From an uncultured Spartobacteria bacterium (GTDB taxonomy: Bacteria; Verrucomicrobiota; Verrucomicrobiia; Chthoniobacterales; JAATET01), in the NCBI GenBank assembly GCA_937901895.1, contig CALGTD010000137.1, positions 93,529 to 157,528 on the forward strand: 64,000 nt of DNA, in the 5' to 3' direction. Under the pieces are notes generated by a model, which was given only the letters and a program-made list of their open reading frames with translations, was not told where the DNA came from and did no database searches. Numbering within the stretch: the stretch's first letter is position 1; each line of letters starts with the position of its first letter. The position numbers and the translations under genes are program-made. Of the stretch, positions 36,623 through 46,863 are shown piece after piece.

Positions 36623-37240
36623 ATGGAATCCATTCCCATATCCGCGCTGCAGCATTTCCTCTACTGCGAGCGGCAGTGCGCCCTCATCCATGTCGAGCGC
36701 GTATGGGTGGAGAATTTCTTCACCGCCGATGGGCGCGTTCTACACGAGCGCGCACACGAAGGGCCGTCAGAGTCGCGGCCGGGACTTCGCGTCGCGCGCG
36801 GTCTCGCTATCCGCAGTGAACGCCTCGGCATCCATGGACAGGCGGATGTCGTGGAATTCCACTCGGATGGGTGCGTGGTGCCGGTCGAATACAAACGCGG
36901 CAAGCCGAAGACACACCGCGCCGATGAGGTGCAACTCGCCGCGCAGGCGCTCTGTCTCGAGGAGATGCTCGGCGTTTCCATCCCTAATGGGTGCCTGTTC
37001 TACGGCAAGACCCGACGGCGCCAGGAGGTCGACTTCGATTCCTCGTTGCGGCAGCTCACGCAGGAGATCATCGCATCCACTCGGGACATGCTCGCCCGCC
37101 AGCACACACCTCCGCCTGTCTTCGAGGCAAAGAAATGCTCCGCCTGCTCGTTCCTCGAAGTTTGCCTGCCGAAGCTGTCACGGCGTTCAGCTGCCGCACA
37201 TTGGTTCGAGCGGGAACTCGCCTCTCATCTCGAAGGCTGA
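36623..37240 (+). CDS. cas4: Cas4 (PD-(D/E)XK, Fe-S) spacer-processing nuclease
   Basis: 205 residues. The start MESIPISALQHFLYCERQCAL at 36623 is chosen because it opens the conserved Cas4 N-terminus; a longer frame runs into the previous ORF. Fe-S cysteines: Cys15 (or 19) plus Cys172, Cys175 and Cys181 (KKCSACSFLEVC). Nuclease motif: His41, Asp75 (GQADVVEF), Glu89-x-Lys91 (PVEYKRGKPK) and Gln104. Cas4 with Cas1-Cas2 trims pre-spacers and ensures the right PAM. The full adaptation set cas4-cas1-cas2 looks intact. Confidence 0.95.
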   Translation: MESIPISALQHFLYCERQCALIHVERVWVENFFTADGRVLHERAHEGPSESRPGLRVARGLAIRSERLGIHGQADVVEFHSDGCVVPVEYKRGKPKTHRADEVQLAAQALCLEEMLGVSIPNGCLFYGKTRRRQEVDFDSSLRQLTQEIIASTRDMLARQHTPPPVFEAKKCSACSFLEVCLPKLSRRSAAAHWFERELASHLEG

Positions 37241-37252
37241 ATCTTCGCCACC

Positions 37253-38275
37253 ATGCGCCAGCACCTGAACACCCTTTTCGTCACCCGCGAAGGTGCCTAT
37301 CTCGCGAAGGACGGCGCTGCGGTGGACGTGCGTCAGGAGGGCAAGTCGTTGCTTCGCGTGCCGCTGCTCAATCTCGACGGCATCGTCGCTCTCGGCTACG
37401 ACATCGGTGCGAGCGCGCACCTCATGGCTGCTTGTGCGGAAGCCGGGGTCACTCTTTCCTTCTGCACACCCAACGGACATTTCCTTGCCGCGGTGCAGGG
37501 CTTCACCTCAGGCAACGTCCTCCTTCGCCGCGCGCAATACCGCGTCGCCGACGATCCTTCCGCATCAACGGCCATCGCTCGCTCCATGATTGCCGCGAAG
37601 CTCGCCAATACACGCACGGCCTTGCAACGCGCTGTGCGTGATCACGGTTCCACACCCGCCATCGAGACGGCCACGGCGATACTGGCGCGAAGCGCGACCG
37701 CCGCGATGCAAGCCCCCAACCTGGAAACATTGCGCGGGATCGAGGGCGATGCTGCCGGAGTGTATTTCCGCGTCTTTGGAGGCCTTATCAAAGTTGATGG
37801 ATTTCCGCCGTTCACAGGGCGTCTCCGCCGCCCTCCACCCGATCCGGTCAATGCGTTGCTTTCGTTTTTCTACAGTCTGCTTGCTCATGACTGCCGGTCG
37901 GCACTCGAGTCCGTGGGACTCGATGCTGCCGTCGGATTTCTCCACCGTGACCGGCCTGGCCGTCCGTCGTTGGCTCTCGATCTGATGGAAGAGTTTCGGC
38001 CCGTCCTCGCCGATCGAGCCGCATTGACCCTATTGAACCGCCGTCAGCTCTCACCGTCTGATTTTCGCACGGACGAGCTCGGGGCCGTTGAGCTTCGCGA
38101 CGAAGCACGCAAAACCGCCCTCACGACATGGCAGGAACGCAAGCGTGACGAGATCACCCACCCCTTTCTCGAAGAGAAAACCACCATCGGATTGCTTCCC
38201 TTTCTTCAGGCCCGACTTCTTGCGCGTTACCTGCGCGGCGACCTCGATGCTTATCCTGCCTTTCTCTGGCGATAG
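37253..38275 (+). CDS. cas1: Cas1 integrase, type I-C
   Basis: 340 residues. The metal residues are visible as Glu in [16 protein letters not shown], His in [24 protein letters not shown], and Glu in [28 protein letters not shown] is the usual I-C Cas1 start. It inserts new spacers at the leader end of the array. Twelve bases after cas4 and five before cas2. Confidence 0.97.
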   Translation: MRQHLNTLFVTREGAYLAKDGAAVDVRQEGKSLLRVPLLNLDGIVALGYDIGASAHLMAACAEAGVTLSFCTPNGHFLAAVQGFTSGNVLLRRAQYRVADDPSASTAIARSMIAAKLANTRTALQRAVRDHGSTPAIETATAILARSATAAMQAPNLETLRGIEGDAAGVYFRVFGGLIKVDGFPPFTGRLRRPPPDPVNALLSFFYSLLAHDCRSALESVGLDAAVGFLHRDRPGRPSLALDLMEEFRPVLADRAALTLLNRRQLSPSDFRTDELGAVELRDEARKTALTTWQERKRDEITHPFLEEKTTIGLLPFLQARLLARYLRGDLDAYPAFLWR

Positions 38276-38280
38276 AACCC

Positions 38281-38571
38281 ATGCAGCTTCTCATCACCTA
38301 CGATGTCGCCACCAGCACGGAAGGTGGACAGCGCCGGCTCCGCCGCGTCGCGAAAGTGTGCCTCGATTACGGACAACGTGTGCAAAACTCGGTATTCGAA
38401 TGCCAAATTGACCCTGCGCAGTTCGTCGAGCTGAAGAAGAGGCTGTTTGCCATCGTAGACCTCGAACACGACTCGTTGCGATTTTACAACCTGGGCGCGG
38501 ATTGGGATCGCCGGGTCGAACACCACGGCGTCAAACCTTCCATGGATCCCAATGGATCCCTGATCGTGTGA
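38281..38571 (+). CDS. cas2: Cas2, type I-C
   Basis: 96 residues with the Cas2 ferredoxin-like fold: [27 protein letters not shown] and [19 protein letters not shown]. It scaffolds the Cas1-Cas2 integration complex. It is the last gene of the cas operon, 179 bases before the first repeat, so the leader lies in between. Confidence 0.96.
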   Translation: MQLLITYDVATSTEGGQRRLRRVAKVCLDYGQRVQNSVFECQIDPAQFVELKKRLFAIVDLEHDSLRFYNLGADWDRRVEHHGVKPSMDPNGSLIV

Positions 38572-38750
38572 ACGCGCGAACCGCTAGCGACCACGTCTGA
38601 CACAGAACGTTCGCGGCCCTCAAAAATCTCTGACGGGCAATGATCTTTGAAATTTGAAATATCGCTTTCCAAGCGACCCGTGCCGTTTGGCAGATGGTTC
38701 GCGGAAACTGGAAGATTGGCGTTTGAGAGTGAAAGACTTACCCTCAAACA
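38572..38750 (+). promoter_or_regulatory. CRISPR leader
   Basis: The 179 bases between cas2 and the first intact repeat. It contains an AT-richer stretch (GAAATTTGAAATATCGC near 38648) and ends in CCCTCAAACA before the repeat. The orientation is supported by the repeat ending ATTGAAAC and by the degenerate repeat at the far end, both placing the leader here. No coding frame of note. Confidence 0.72.
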
Positions 38751-41700
38751 GTCGCTCCCCACGCGGGAGCGCGGATTGAAACTCACGGAAACCTTGCTTA
38801 CGGCGGCAACAATGGGTCGCTCCCCACGCGGGAGCGCGGATTGAAACCCCGTCAGCAGCGGGCAATCCACGCACGCGCCGCGTCGCTCCCCACGCGGGAG
38901 CGCGGATTGAAACGCGCTGCATCTGAAATGGATGAAGCTCTACCGCCGTCGCTCCCCACGCGGGAGCGCGGATTGAAACGGTGGGGCACTCGAACCAGAT
39001 GACGCGGTCGAGATGTCGCTCCCCACGCGGGAGCGCGGATTGAAACATCTCCGCCGCGATCTCCTGGATGCGTTTCACGGGTCGCTCCCCACGCGGGAGC
39101 GCGGATTGAAACATCTCCTTCCCTCAACCCGAACCCGAACCCGAAACGTCGCTCCCCACGCGGGAGCGCGGATTGAAACAAGAGCCACGCCGGCATGAGC
39201 GCCGAGAAGGTCGGTCGCTCCCCACGCGGGAGCGCGGATTGAAACACCAGCTCCCTCGCATGGGCGCAGTGGTGCCGCGTCGCTCCCCACGCGGGAGCGC
39301 GGATTGAAACACCCGCGACAGCGCCCTCCACGTGAAGATCGAAGGTCGCTCCCCACGCGGGAGCGCGGATTGAAACATCCTGGGCGTCTCCCACATCGGC
39401 AAGACCTGGGGTCGCTCCCCACGCGGGAGCGCGGATTGAAACCGTGAGCCGCGGTTGCGCCGCGTGCGTCAGCTCGTCGCTCCCCACGCGGGAGCGCGGA
39501 TTGAAACGCATCGCACCACGTCGCATAGCACTTAGCTAAGGTGTCGCTCCCCACGCGGGAGCGCGGATTGAAACACTTGGGAATCGGCGAGTGACCGGCC
39601 TTCCGGGGTCGCTCCCCACGCGGGAGCGCGGATTGAAACACTCTGCGCAAGGGATTCGTTTTTGCGTTCGACCGTCGCTCCCCACGCGGGAGCGCGGATT
39701 GAAACTGGAAGTGGTATCAGGAGGATCCGGAGGAAGGCGTCGCTCCCCACGCGGGAGCGCGGATTGAAACCGGGCGGGATCGTGGCGGTGGCGGAACTGA
39801 TTCGGGTCGCTCCCCACGCGGGAGCGCGGATTGAAACACAACCGCCTTGGAATGGACGGGATCGAGATTCGTCGCTCCCCACGCGGGAGCGCGGATTGAA
39901 ACACTCGCAGATTCTCAAGAGCGGGCGGTCGGCGGGTCGCTCCCCACGCGGGAGCGCGGATTGAAACACAATGGTGAAGGTGGAATTCAGGGCATGACCA
40001 TGTCGCTCCCCACGCGGGAGCGCGGATTGAAACTCCCGGGCGAGGCGACGCTATCCGTCAACGGGAGTCGCTCCCCACGCGGGAGCGCGGATTGAAACAG
40101 CTCGTCGGTGTTATAGCTTGGCTCAAATCGACGTCGCTCCCCACGCGGGAGCGCGGATTGAAACGCGATCGCTTGTGCGAGCGTCTGCCCGTTCGGCGTC
40201 GCTCCCCACGCGGGAGCGCGGATTGAAACCAAAAGTGACGCGCAACGAAACTTGCAAGGTCGCGTCGCTCCCCACGCGGGAGCGCGGATTGAAACTGCGC
40301 CAGAAGATACTCGGATCGTCTCTCATGGAAGTCGCTCCCCACGCGGGAGCGCGGATTGAAACTTTTTCCCGCCATCCGAATCGTCAGCCTCAGTCGTCGC
40401 TCCCCACGCGGGAGCGCGGATTGAAACGAAAGGTTCTCGGACAATGAATCCAGATTCGAGGTCGCTCCCCACGCGGGAGCGCGGATTGAAACCGCGTGGC
40501 AGACGAGCTGGAGGAGCACGGCAGCTGTCGCTCCCCACGCGGGAGCGCGGATTGAAACCGCCGCTTGTGTTTGTTGTGAGCCACCGTCCCGGTCGCTCCC
40601 CACGCGGGAGCGCGGATTGAAACACCAACCTTGATGAAGCCTTGAGCATCGCGCAGGGTCGCTCCCCACGCGGGAGCGCGGATTGAAACGGCACCAGTTT
40701 GCGCACTCGCAAAAAGTCGAATCGTCGCTCCCCACGCGGGAGCGCGGATTGAAACATCCCCTTTCTCATGAGGAAGCATTGGCCGAAATGTCGCTCCCCA
40801 CGCGGGAGCGCGGATTGAAACACGTTCGCCGGCGCGAACGCCACATCGTCGAATGGTCGCTCCCCACGCGGGAGCGCGGATTGAAACAGCACCCCGGAAC
40901 GGAACCGCTCGCCGAACTCCGGTCGCTCCCCACGCGGGAGCGCGGATTGAAACATGTTAAGCGTTACCGGCTGAGCTCATATTGCAGGTCGCTCCCCACG
41001 CGGGAGCGCGGATTGAAACCGGAAGTTGGTGCCGGCGGCGGTGTTCAGCACGAGTCGCTCCCCACGCGGGAGCGCGGATTGAAACTCCGCCAGCGACGCG
41101 AGCGAATAGAGCGGCCCGCGTCGCTCCCCACGCGGGAGCGCGGATTGAAACATCGCCGATCTGGCGCGGCTCTCCGTAAACGCTGGTCGCTCCCCACGCG
41201 GGAGCGCGGATTGAAACCACGCGGAAAAGCGATGACAGTGCAGAAGATCAAGTCGCTCCCCACGCGGGAGCGCGGATTGAAACATCTCGTCGTTGCCAAT
41301 CGTCTTGGTGACGAGCGTCGCTCCCCACGCGGGAGCGCGGATTGAAACATTGGCCACGCTTGAGCGCGCGTGTCAATGGAGTGTCGCTCCCCACGCGGGA
41401 GCGCGGATTGAAACACCCCAAGCGGCCCCTCCTCATCCACCCACGACGTCGCTCCCCACGCGGGAGCGCGGATTGAAACATTCTGAACGGCCTTGTTTGT
41501 CTCTTTCCTCCCCGTCGCTCCCCACGCGGGAGCGCGGATTGAAACACTGGCTTCCCGTCGCATGGCTCAAGCGGGCCTGTCGCTCCCCACGCGGGAGCGC
41601 GGATTGAAACATAATTCCCCCTGTTGCTCGGTAACAAATACCGAAGTCGCTCCCCACGCGGGAGCGCGGATTGAAACACAGACTCCCAAATTTTCAACGC

Positions 41701-42994
41701 TAAATCCCTTTGTCGCTCCCCACGCGGGAGCGCGGATTGAAACTCGGACAATGAACCCTGATTCGAGGAATCCCACGTGTCGCTCCCCACGCGGGAGCGC
41801 GGATTGAAACGCGCAATGAGCCTCGATCGCGCGAATGATGCGCCGTCGCTCCCCACGCGGGAGCGCGGATTGAAACCGGTATCAGCGCCATCCCAACCAA
41901 AGACGGCTGCCGTCGCTCCCCACGCGGGAGCGCGGATTGAAACATTTCCTCGCGGCCCTCGCGCCATTCTGGGGAATGTCGCTCCCCACGCGGGAGCGCG
42001 GATTGAAACGGCGGCCGTTAGACTCGCCAGCATTTTTCCGGCAGTCGCTCCCCACGCGGGAGCGCGGATTGAAACACGGCTGCGGACACTGGCCCGTTCG
42101 TCGCATGGAGTCGCTCCCCACGCGGGAGCGCGGATTGAAACGGCGATATCTGGCCGAAAGCAATTGACGGCGGAAGTCGCTCCCCACGCGGGAGCGCGGA
42201 TTGAAACTCAATAACTCGCGTCATGGGGGAATCCCTTGTTGAGTCGCTCCCCACGCGGGAGCGCGGATTGAAACATTGCAGACAATCCGCGAAACGTAGG
42301 CCGGTCCGGTCGCTCCCCACGCGGGAGCGCGGATTGAAACACCGGAGAGGAAATGGAATTGGATATTGTCGCAATGTCGCTCCCCACGCGGGAGCGCGGA
42401 TTGAAACATCGCGTTTGACTGCTAAGTTTTCCAAACCAAAAAGTCGCTCCCCACGCGGGAGCGCGGATTGAAACTGTTCGGCGGCGAGGTAGCGGAGAAG
42501 GCGGGGGAGTCGCTCCCCACGCGGGAGCGCGGATTGAAACAAACGACGCGCCGAATCTGCATTTTCTGCGGGGTGTCGCTCCCCACGCGGGAGCGCGGAT
42601 TGAAACGCCTAGGTCGACTTCGGACAAGTCGGGACCATCGGTCGCTCCCCACGCGGGAGCGCGGATTGAAACCCGAGACTACTGCGCCAGACCTAAGCCG
42701 GGCGCAGTCGCTCCCCACGCGGGAGCGCGGATTGAAACTGATCGCGTCAAGCAGGCGGCTGACGATATCGAGGTCGCTCCCCACGCGGGAGCGCGGATTG
42801 AAACATGCATTATCGCCGTATCGCAGGCGCTTGCCAGGTCGCTCCCCACGCGGGAGCGCGGATTGAAACGCGGCGTCCTCGAAGAGATTTCCCTTTTGCA
42901 CGCGTCGCTCCCCACGCGGGAGCGCGGATTGAAACATGATTTTGGTCTTTGGTTTAGTGTTGCGTCGCTCGTCGCTCCCCACGCGGGAGCGCGG
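38751..42994 (+). CRISPR. Type I-C CRISPR array: 65 repeats, 64 spacers
   Basis: The 32-base repeat begins GTCGCTCCCC and ends GCGGATTGAAAC. Repeats 1-64 appear identical by eye; repeat 65 (from 42971) matches only its first 24 bases and then diverges to GTTATATACC. Spacers are 33-35 bases. The repeat core CGCTCCC-CACGC-GGGAGCG folds into a 7-pair hairpin, leaving an 11-base 3' tail (CGGATTGAAAC) that becomes the crRNA 5' handle. Transcription from the left (leader beside cas2) is inferred. Spacers 26 and 46 overlap in sequence. Spacer 6 holds three tandem CCCGAA units. Long apparent proteins across the array on either strand are translations of the repeat. Confidence 0.99.
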
Positions 42995-42998
42995 GTTA

Positions 42999-43014
42999 TA
43001 TACCAAGGTATAAT
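42999..43014 (+). promoter_or_regulatory. Palindromic promoter/operator element 1, upstream of the histidine kinase
   Basis: TATACC-AA-GGTATA (42999-43012) continuing to GGTATAAT, so the right arm contains a perfect -10 box. The same element occurs at 46189 and 46797. It begins within the space the last CRISPR repeat should occupy. About 180 bases ahead of the kinase ATG, implying a long leader. Confidence 0.6.
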
Positions 43015-43193
43015 TGAGGCGTCTGTCGGCGATGATAGGCTCGCCGCCGTATGCACTCAGCGGGCTGGAGCACGAATCGTCCGCAAGCCGGGACAGCGAT
43101 TTGCAGGTGCCTCTGCAAAAGCGAGTGTCGAGGCAGCCTCAAAAGTGTATTCATCAAGACGAAACGGAACGCCCGTTCGATCTGGAGTCGAAG

Positions 43194-45515
43194 ATGAACC
43201 TCTCTCCGCAAAACCACGATCCGTCGGGCCACGGTGGTGAGTCATTTCCAGACGGCTCTAAAGACACGATCACGTCCCGACGCCGTGAGGCTTACCTAGC
43301 TGCCGCCCAAAAGCTCAGTCGCACGGGAAGCTTCGGATGGAAGATTCCTTCGGGGGAGGTTTACTGGTCGGCGGAGACATTTCGCATCTATGAATACGAT
43401 CCCGCCACGCGTCCCACCCTGGACCTAATCTTGCGGCGGGTTCACCCCGACGACGCTGAAATGCTGAGGGACACGATCGGTCGGATCACTCGCGACAAGG
43501 AGGATTTCGATTTCGAATTCCGCCTGCTGATGCCGAATGGATCGGTCAAGCATCTGCGCGCCGTAGCCCATCCCGAAACGGATGCGAACGGCGAAGTCGA
43601 GTTCGTCGGAGCTGTGATGGACATCACGGCGAATAGGGAAACCGAAAACAAGATCCGCCGGATCATCAACACGGTTCCCGCGCAGATATGGACCGCAGAT
43701 GCCTCCGGACGGATCGACTTTATCAGCCAGCGACAGCTCGACTATTTTGGGACGAATCTCGAGCGGGCGGGCGGACACGAGCTAGGACGCTATGCGCATC
43801 CCGATGAGGCCGACGCGTGTCGACGCCAATGGAAGCAAAAGATTGAGGAAGGAAAGCCCTTCGAAACGGAGGTCCGGTTGAGGAGATTCGATGGGGAATA
43901 CCGCTGGTTCCTGGTCCTGGCATCGCCGCTCTTTGACAACGAAGGAAATATTTCCGGCTGGTATGGAAACAATATCGACATCCACGAACGCAAGCAGGCG
44001 GCGGAGAAGCTTCGCGAGACTCAGGACTATCTTACGGAAGCACAGCGACTGAGCGGCACGGGCAGCTTCGCGTGGAACCCACACACGGGTGAGGTGCTCT
44101 ACTGGTCCCACGAGTGCTTCCCGATGCTCGGTTTCGATGAGCGCGACGGGATTCCGTCCTTCGAATCATTTCTGGAGCGGATTCATCCGGACGACAGGGC
44201 GGGCATGGAAGGGCCTCTCTTCGAGGCCGTTCAAAACAAGGCGGACTTCATCCACGAGTATCGGGTCATTCTCCCGAACGGCGACGTGAGGGACATTCGG
44301 GGAATCGGGCACCCGGTGTTGGACGCATCGGGGGAACTTGTGAAGCTCGTAGGTAGCGTGGTCGACAACACAGAGCGCAATCGGGCTCAAGCTGCCTTGC
44401 GCGCGAGCGAGGAAAGGTTCCGGCTCATCGTCGATAATATTCCAGGTCTTCTCTGCACGCACACCCCGGATGGCAAGCTGGAGTTCGCCAATCAGCGGCT
44501 GCTCGACTACACGGGCCGAACCCAGGCCTCGATCTGCGATTGGGACTGGGTGTCGCTGATTCATCCCGATGATCTTCCGGACACGCTCAAGCATTGGGGG
44601 CATTCGATTGCGACCGGACATCCATATTCGGTCGAGCATCGCACGCGTGGCGCCGACGGAATCTATCGATGGTTTCACGTTGCCGGACTTCCGCTTCGAG
44701 GCGAGGACGGGCAGATCGTGCGCTGGTATGTTTTAGTGAATGCCATCGACGATCGAAAGAAGTCGGAAGAAGCATTGAGCAAAGCCCAGATGGAACTCGC
44801 ACACATTACGCGGGTCACGACGATGGGCGAGCTTACGGCCTCCATCGCCCACGAGGTCAATCAGCCGCTCTCCGCGGTCGTGAATAACGCGAACGCCTGC
44901 GTGAACCTTCTGTCCGAAGAGACCCCCGATCTCGACGAGGTGCGGGATGCGCTCGAGGAAATCGTGGAAGATGCCGACCGTGCCGGTGCCGTGATTGCCC
45001 GGATCCGTCAACTCGCCAAACGAACCCCCGTCGAGCAAAAGCCCGTCGATGTGCGAAGCATCGTAGGAGATGTGCTGCTGCTGGCCCGTGCGGAATCTTC
45101 GATGCGCCGGGTCACGATTCGCACGGATTTGCCGACTGAGTCACTGCTCGTGCTCGGTGACCGGGTCCAGCTTCAGCAGGTGTTGCTCAACCTCGTGGTG
45201 AATGGCATGGACGCGATGAGCGCCGTCGACGTGCTCGAACGCAATCTCCTGATCCAGGCGTGGCGTGAGAATTCCAAGGAGCAATCGGAGATCGTCGTGA
45301 GCGTGAAGGACTCCGGCGTGGGGCTCAGCAAAGAAGACGCAGATCGGCTCTTCGAAGCCTTCTACACCACGAAGGCGCAGGGAATGGGGATGGGATTGTC
45401 CATCAGTCGTGCGATTCTCGCCGCTCACGGAGGAAGACTCTGGGCTGAGGAAGCTCGTCCAAATGGAGCGAAATTTTTATTCAGTCTGCCGACGGCAGAT
45501 GACGCGGCGTCATGA
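43194..45515 (+). CDS. Multi-PAS sensor histidine kinase (FixL-like)
   Basis: 773 residues from the ATG at 43194, which has GGAG eight bases upstream; an earlier in-frame TTG at 43014 overlaps the promoter element and is rejected. Four PAS/PAC domains follow in order (about 30-150, 155-275, 285-405, 405-525), each with HPDD- or HPDE-type motifs typical of PAS_3. Then come HisKA with the phosphorylated His in [16 protein letters not shown] and an HATPase domain ([43 protein letters not shown]). No membrane segment, so a cytosolic sensor. The ligand is unknown; no heme residue pattern was confirmed. It overlaps the response regulator gene by ATGA. Confidence 0.9.
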   Translation: MNLSPQNHDPSGHGGESFPDGSKDTITSRRREAYLAAAQKLSRTGSFGWKIPSGEVYWSAETFRIYEYDPATRPTLDLILRRVHPDDAEMLRDTIGRITRDKEDFDFEFRLLMPNGSVKHLRAVAHPETDANGEVEFVGAVMDITANRETENKIRRIINTVPAQIWTADASGRIDFISQRQLDYFGTNLERAGGHELGRYAHPDEADACRRQWKQKIEEGKPFETEVRLRRFDGEYRWFLVLASPLFDNEGNISGWYGNNIDIHERKQAAEKLRETQDYLTEAQRLSGTGSFAWNPHTGEVLYWSHECFPMLGFDERDGIPSFESFLERIHPDDRAGMEGPLFEAVQNKADFIHEYRVILPNGDVRDIRGIGHPVLDASGELVKLVGSVVDNTERNRAQAALRASEERFRLIVDNIPGLLCTHTPDGKLEFANQRLLDYTGRTQASICDWDWVSLIHPDDLPDTLKHWGHSIATGHPYSVEHRTRGADGIYRWFHVAGLPLRGEDGQIVRWYVLVNAIDDRKKSEEALSKAQMELAHITRVTTMGELTASIAHEVNQPLSAVVNNANACVNLLSEETPDLDEVRDALEEIVEDADRAGAVIARIRQLAKRTPVEQKPVDVRSIVGDVLLLARAESSMRRVTIRTDLPTESLLVLGDRVQLQQVLLNLVVNGMDAMSAVDVLERNLLIQAWRENSKEQSEIVVSVKDSGVGLSKEDADRLFEAFYTTKAQGMGMGLSISRAILAAHGGRLWAEEARPNGAKFLFSLPTADDAAS

Positions 45516-46129
45516 CGGAATCCGGCCCCATCGTGTTTGTCGTTGATGACGACGCGTCTGTGCGTCGGTCCACCGAGCGTTTGATGCGATCCGAGGGGCT
45601 GAGGGTTTTAACGTTTGCCACGGCACGGGAATTTCTAAAGCAGCCGCACACCGACCGCCCCGCCTGCATAATCCTCGATGTTCGTATGCCGGGACTAAGC
45701 GGAATAGATCTCCAGGCGGAGTTGAAAGCTTCGGGGATTGATGTGCCGATCATTTTCATGACCGGGCACGGGGACATTCCGATGACCGTGCGCGCAATGA
45801 AGGCCGGGGCAGCGGAGTTTCTCACCAAGCCAGTTAAGAGCCGCAATTTGATCGAAGCGGTTCGGGTGGCCATCGAGCGCGATCGGGAGGCCAATGAAGC
45901 GAAAGCTGCGAATGACGAGCTTCGCACTCGTTACGAGAGTCTCACGCCGCGGGAACGCGAGGTGATGAACCTTGTCGTGAAGGGCCTCCTTAACAAGCAG
46001 GTCGCCGGCGAGCTCGGCACGAGTGAAATCACCGTGAAGGTCCAACGAGGGCGTGTGATGCACAAGATGGCAGCGGAGTCGCTTGCTGACTTGGTCCGCA
46101 TGGCGGAGAAGTTACAGCTTGCCGTCTGA
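45512..46129 (+). CDS. FixJ/NarL-type response regulator (receiver + LuxR HTH)
   Basis: 205 residues. Receiver domain: acidic pocket VVDDDAS, phospho-Asp in [12 protein letters not shown] (about 57), Thr in [11 protein letters not shown], Lys in FLTKPV. C-terminal LuxR-type helix-turn-helix: [43 protein letters not shown]. It shares an ATGA overlap with the kinase gene, so it is its cognate regulator. The palindromes at 42999, 46189 and 46797 have the dyad form expected for a LuxR-type dimer and are its best candidate sites. Confidence 0.93.
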   Translation: MTESGPIVFVVDDDASVRRSTERLMRSEGLRVLTFATAREFLKQPHTDRPACIILDVRMPGLSGIDLQAELKASGIDVPIIFMTGHGDIPMTVRAMKAGAAEFLTKPVKSRNLIEAVRVAIERDREANEAKAANDELRTRYESLTPREREVMNLVVKGLLNKQVAGELGTSEITVKVQRGRVMHKMAAESLADLVRMAEKLQLAV

Positions 46130-46188
46130 TCGTGTCGGTCGATCGCGGGCTGCGTATCATCGGTGGGGCTGCGAGGGCCGCGGCGGGG

Positions 46189-46205
46189 TTATACAAAGGT
46201 ATAAT
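46189..46205 (+). promoter_or_regulatory. Palindromic promoter/operator element 2, upstream of the lone receiver gene
   Basis: TTATAC-AAAG-GTATAAT, arms of six bases, including a consensus -10 box. It sits 37 bases before the ATG at 46242. Aligned with elements 1 and 3 the consensus is TTATACnAAnGTATAAT. Confidence 0.6.
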
Positions 46206-46241
46206 GGAGAGGCCGTCCAAAGGTGCGCTACGTTTGTCATC

Positions 46242-46643
46242 ATGAATCAAAGTAGCCTGAACAAGGCGCCCACAGACCTGCTTGTATCTGTTGTGGACGA
46301 CGACGCCTCGGTCAGGAGTTCGATGCGCAGACTCCTTCGCAGTTCGGGCATGCGAGCCGAGGCTTTTGCGTCGGCTGAAGAATTCATTCAGTCGGGATTT
46401 TTAGACAGCACCGCCTGCCTGCTTCTCGATGTGTCCATGCCGGGAATGGGAGGCCTGGAGTTGCAGCGACGGCTCGCGGAGATGGATCGGAGGATCCCGA
46501 TTGTTTTTCTCAGCGCGAAGGCGACCGAAAACGAGGAACGCGAGGCCCTCCAACAAGGAGCTGCCGCGTTCCTGCACAAGCCGGCGCGGCAGGAGGCTCT
46601 CCTGATCGCCATTCGCACCGCACTCACCGATCGCGCGAGCTGA
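46242..46643 (+). CDS. Stand-alone receiver-domain protein (CheY-like)
   Basis: 133 residues from the ATG at 46242. One receiver domain: [20 protein letters not shown], phospho-Asp in LLLDVSMPGMGG, Ser in FLSAKAT and Lys in FLHKPAR. No output domain follows. It resembles the receiver of the upstream response regulator and may act as a phosphate sink or competitor for the same kinase. It has its own copy of the palindromic promoter. The following 220 bases hold only element 3. Confidence 0.9.
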   Translation: MNQSSLNKAPTDLLVSVVDDDASVRSSMRRLLRSSGMRAEAFASAEEFIQSGFLDSTACLLLDVSMPGMGGLELQRRLAEMDRRIPIVFLSAKATENEEREALQQGAAAFLHKPARQEALLIAIRTALTDRAS

Positions 46644-46796
46644 GCGCATCGATCGCATCCTCACGCCCGCGGGCGTCTCGCGGAAGCCGGACTTTCCGCA
46701 GCTGTTCATGAGCGTCGCACGCAGCGGAATCGCGAATGGTGACGTCGTGCGCTCGCAGCGATCGCAAGGAAGCCCGATGGATTCGACGTCGAGGAA

Positions 46797-46828
46797 TTAT
46801 ACGAACGTATAAGACACCTAGGTATAAT
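46797..46828 (+). promoter_or_regulatory. Palindromic promoter/operator element 3 (double), upstream of the oxidoreductase gene
   Basis: A perfect dyad TTATACG-AA-CGTATAA (46797-46812), then three bases later ACCTAGGTATAAT (46816-46828), which repeats the right arm and the -10 box. The double arrangement suggests cooperative binding upstream plus a core promoter. It lies 35 bases before the GTG start at 46864. Confidence 0.6.
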
Positions 46829-46863
46829 TGCGGAACTGATCACCGCAGACCTACGTTGGCGAT

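Noticed and set aside
38620..42630. Long open frames across the array on both strands with repeated blocks such as VSIRAPAWGAT or SLPTRERGLK
   Set aside because: They are translations of the CRISPR repeat; the spacing is 66 bases and no start or ribosome site supports them.
43014..43193. Earlier start of the histidine kinase at TTG 43014
   Set aside because: It overlaps the palindromic promoter element and the added 60 residues have no domain; ATG 43194 has GGAG upstream.
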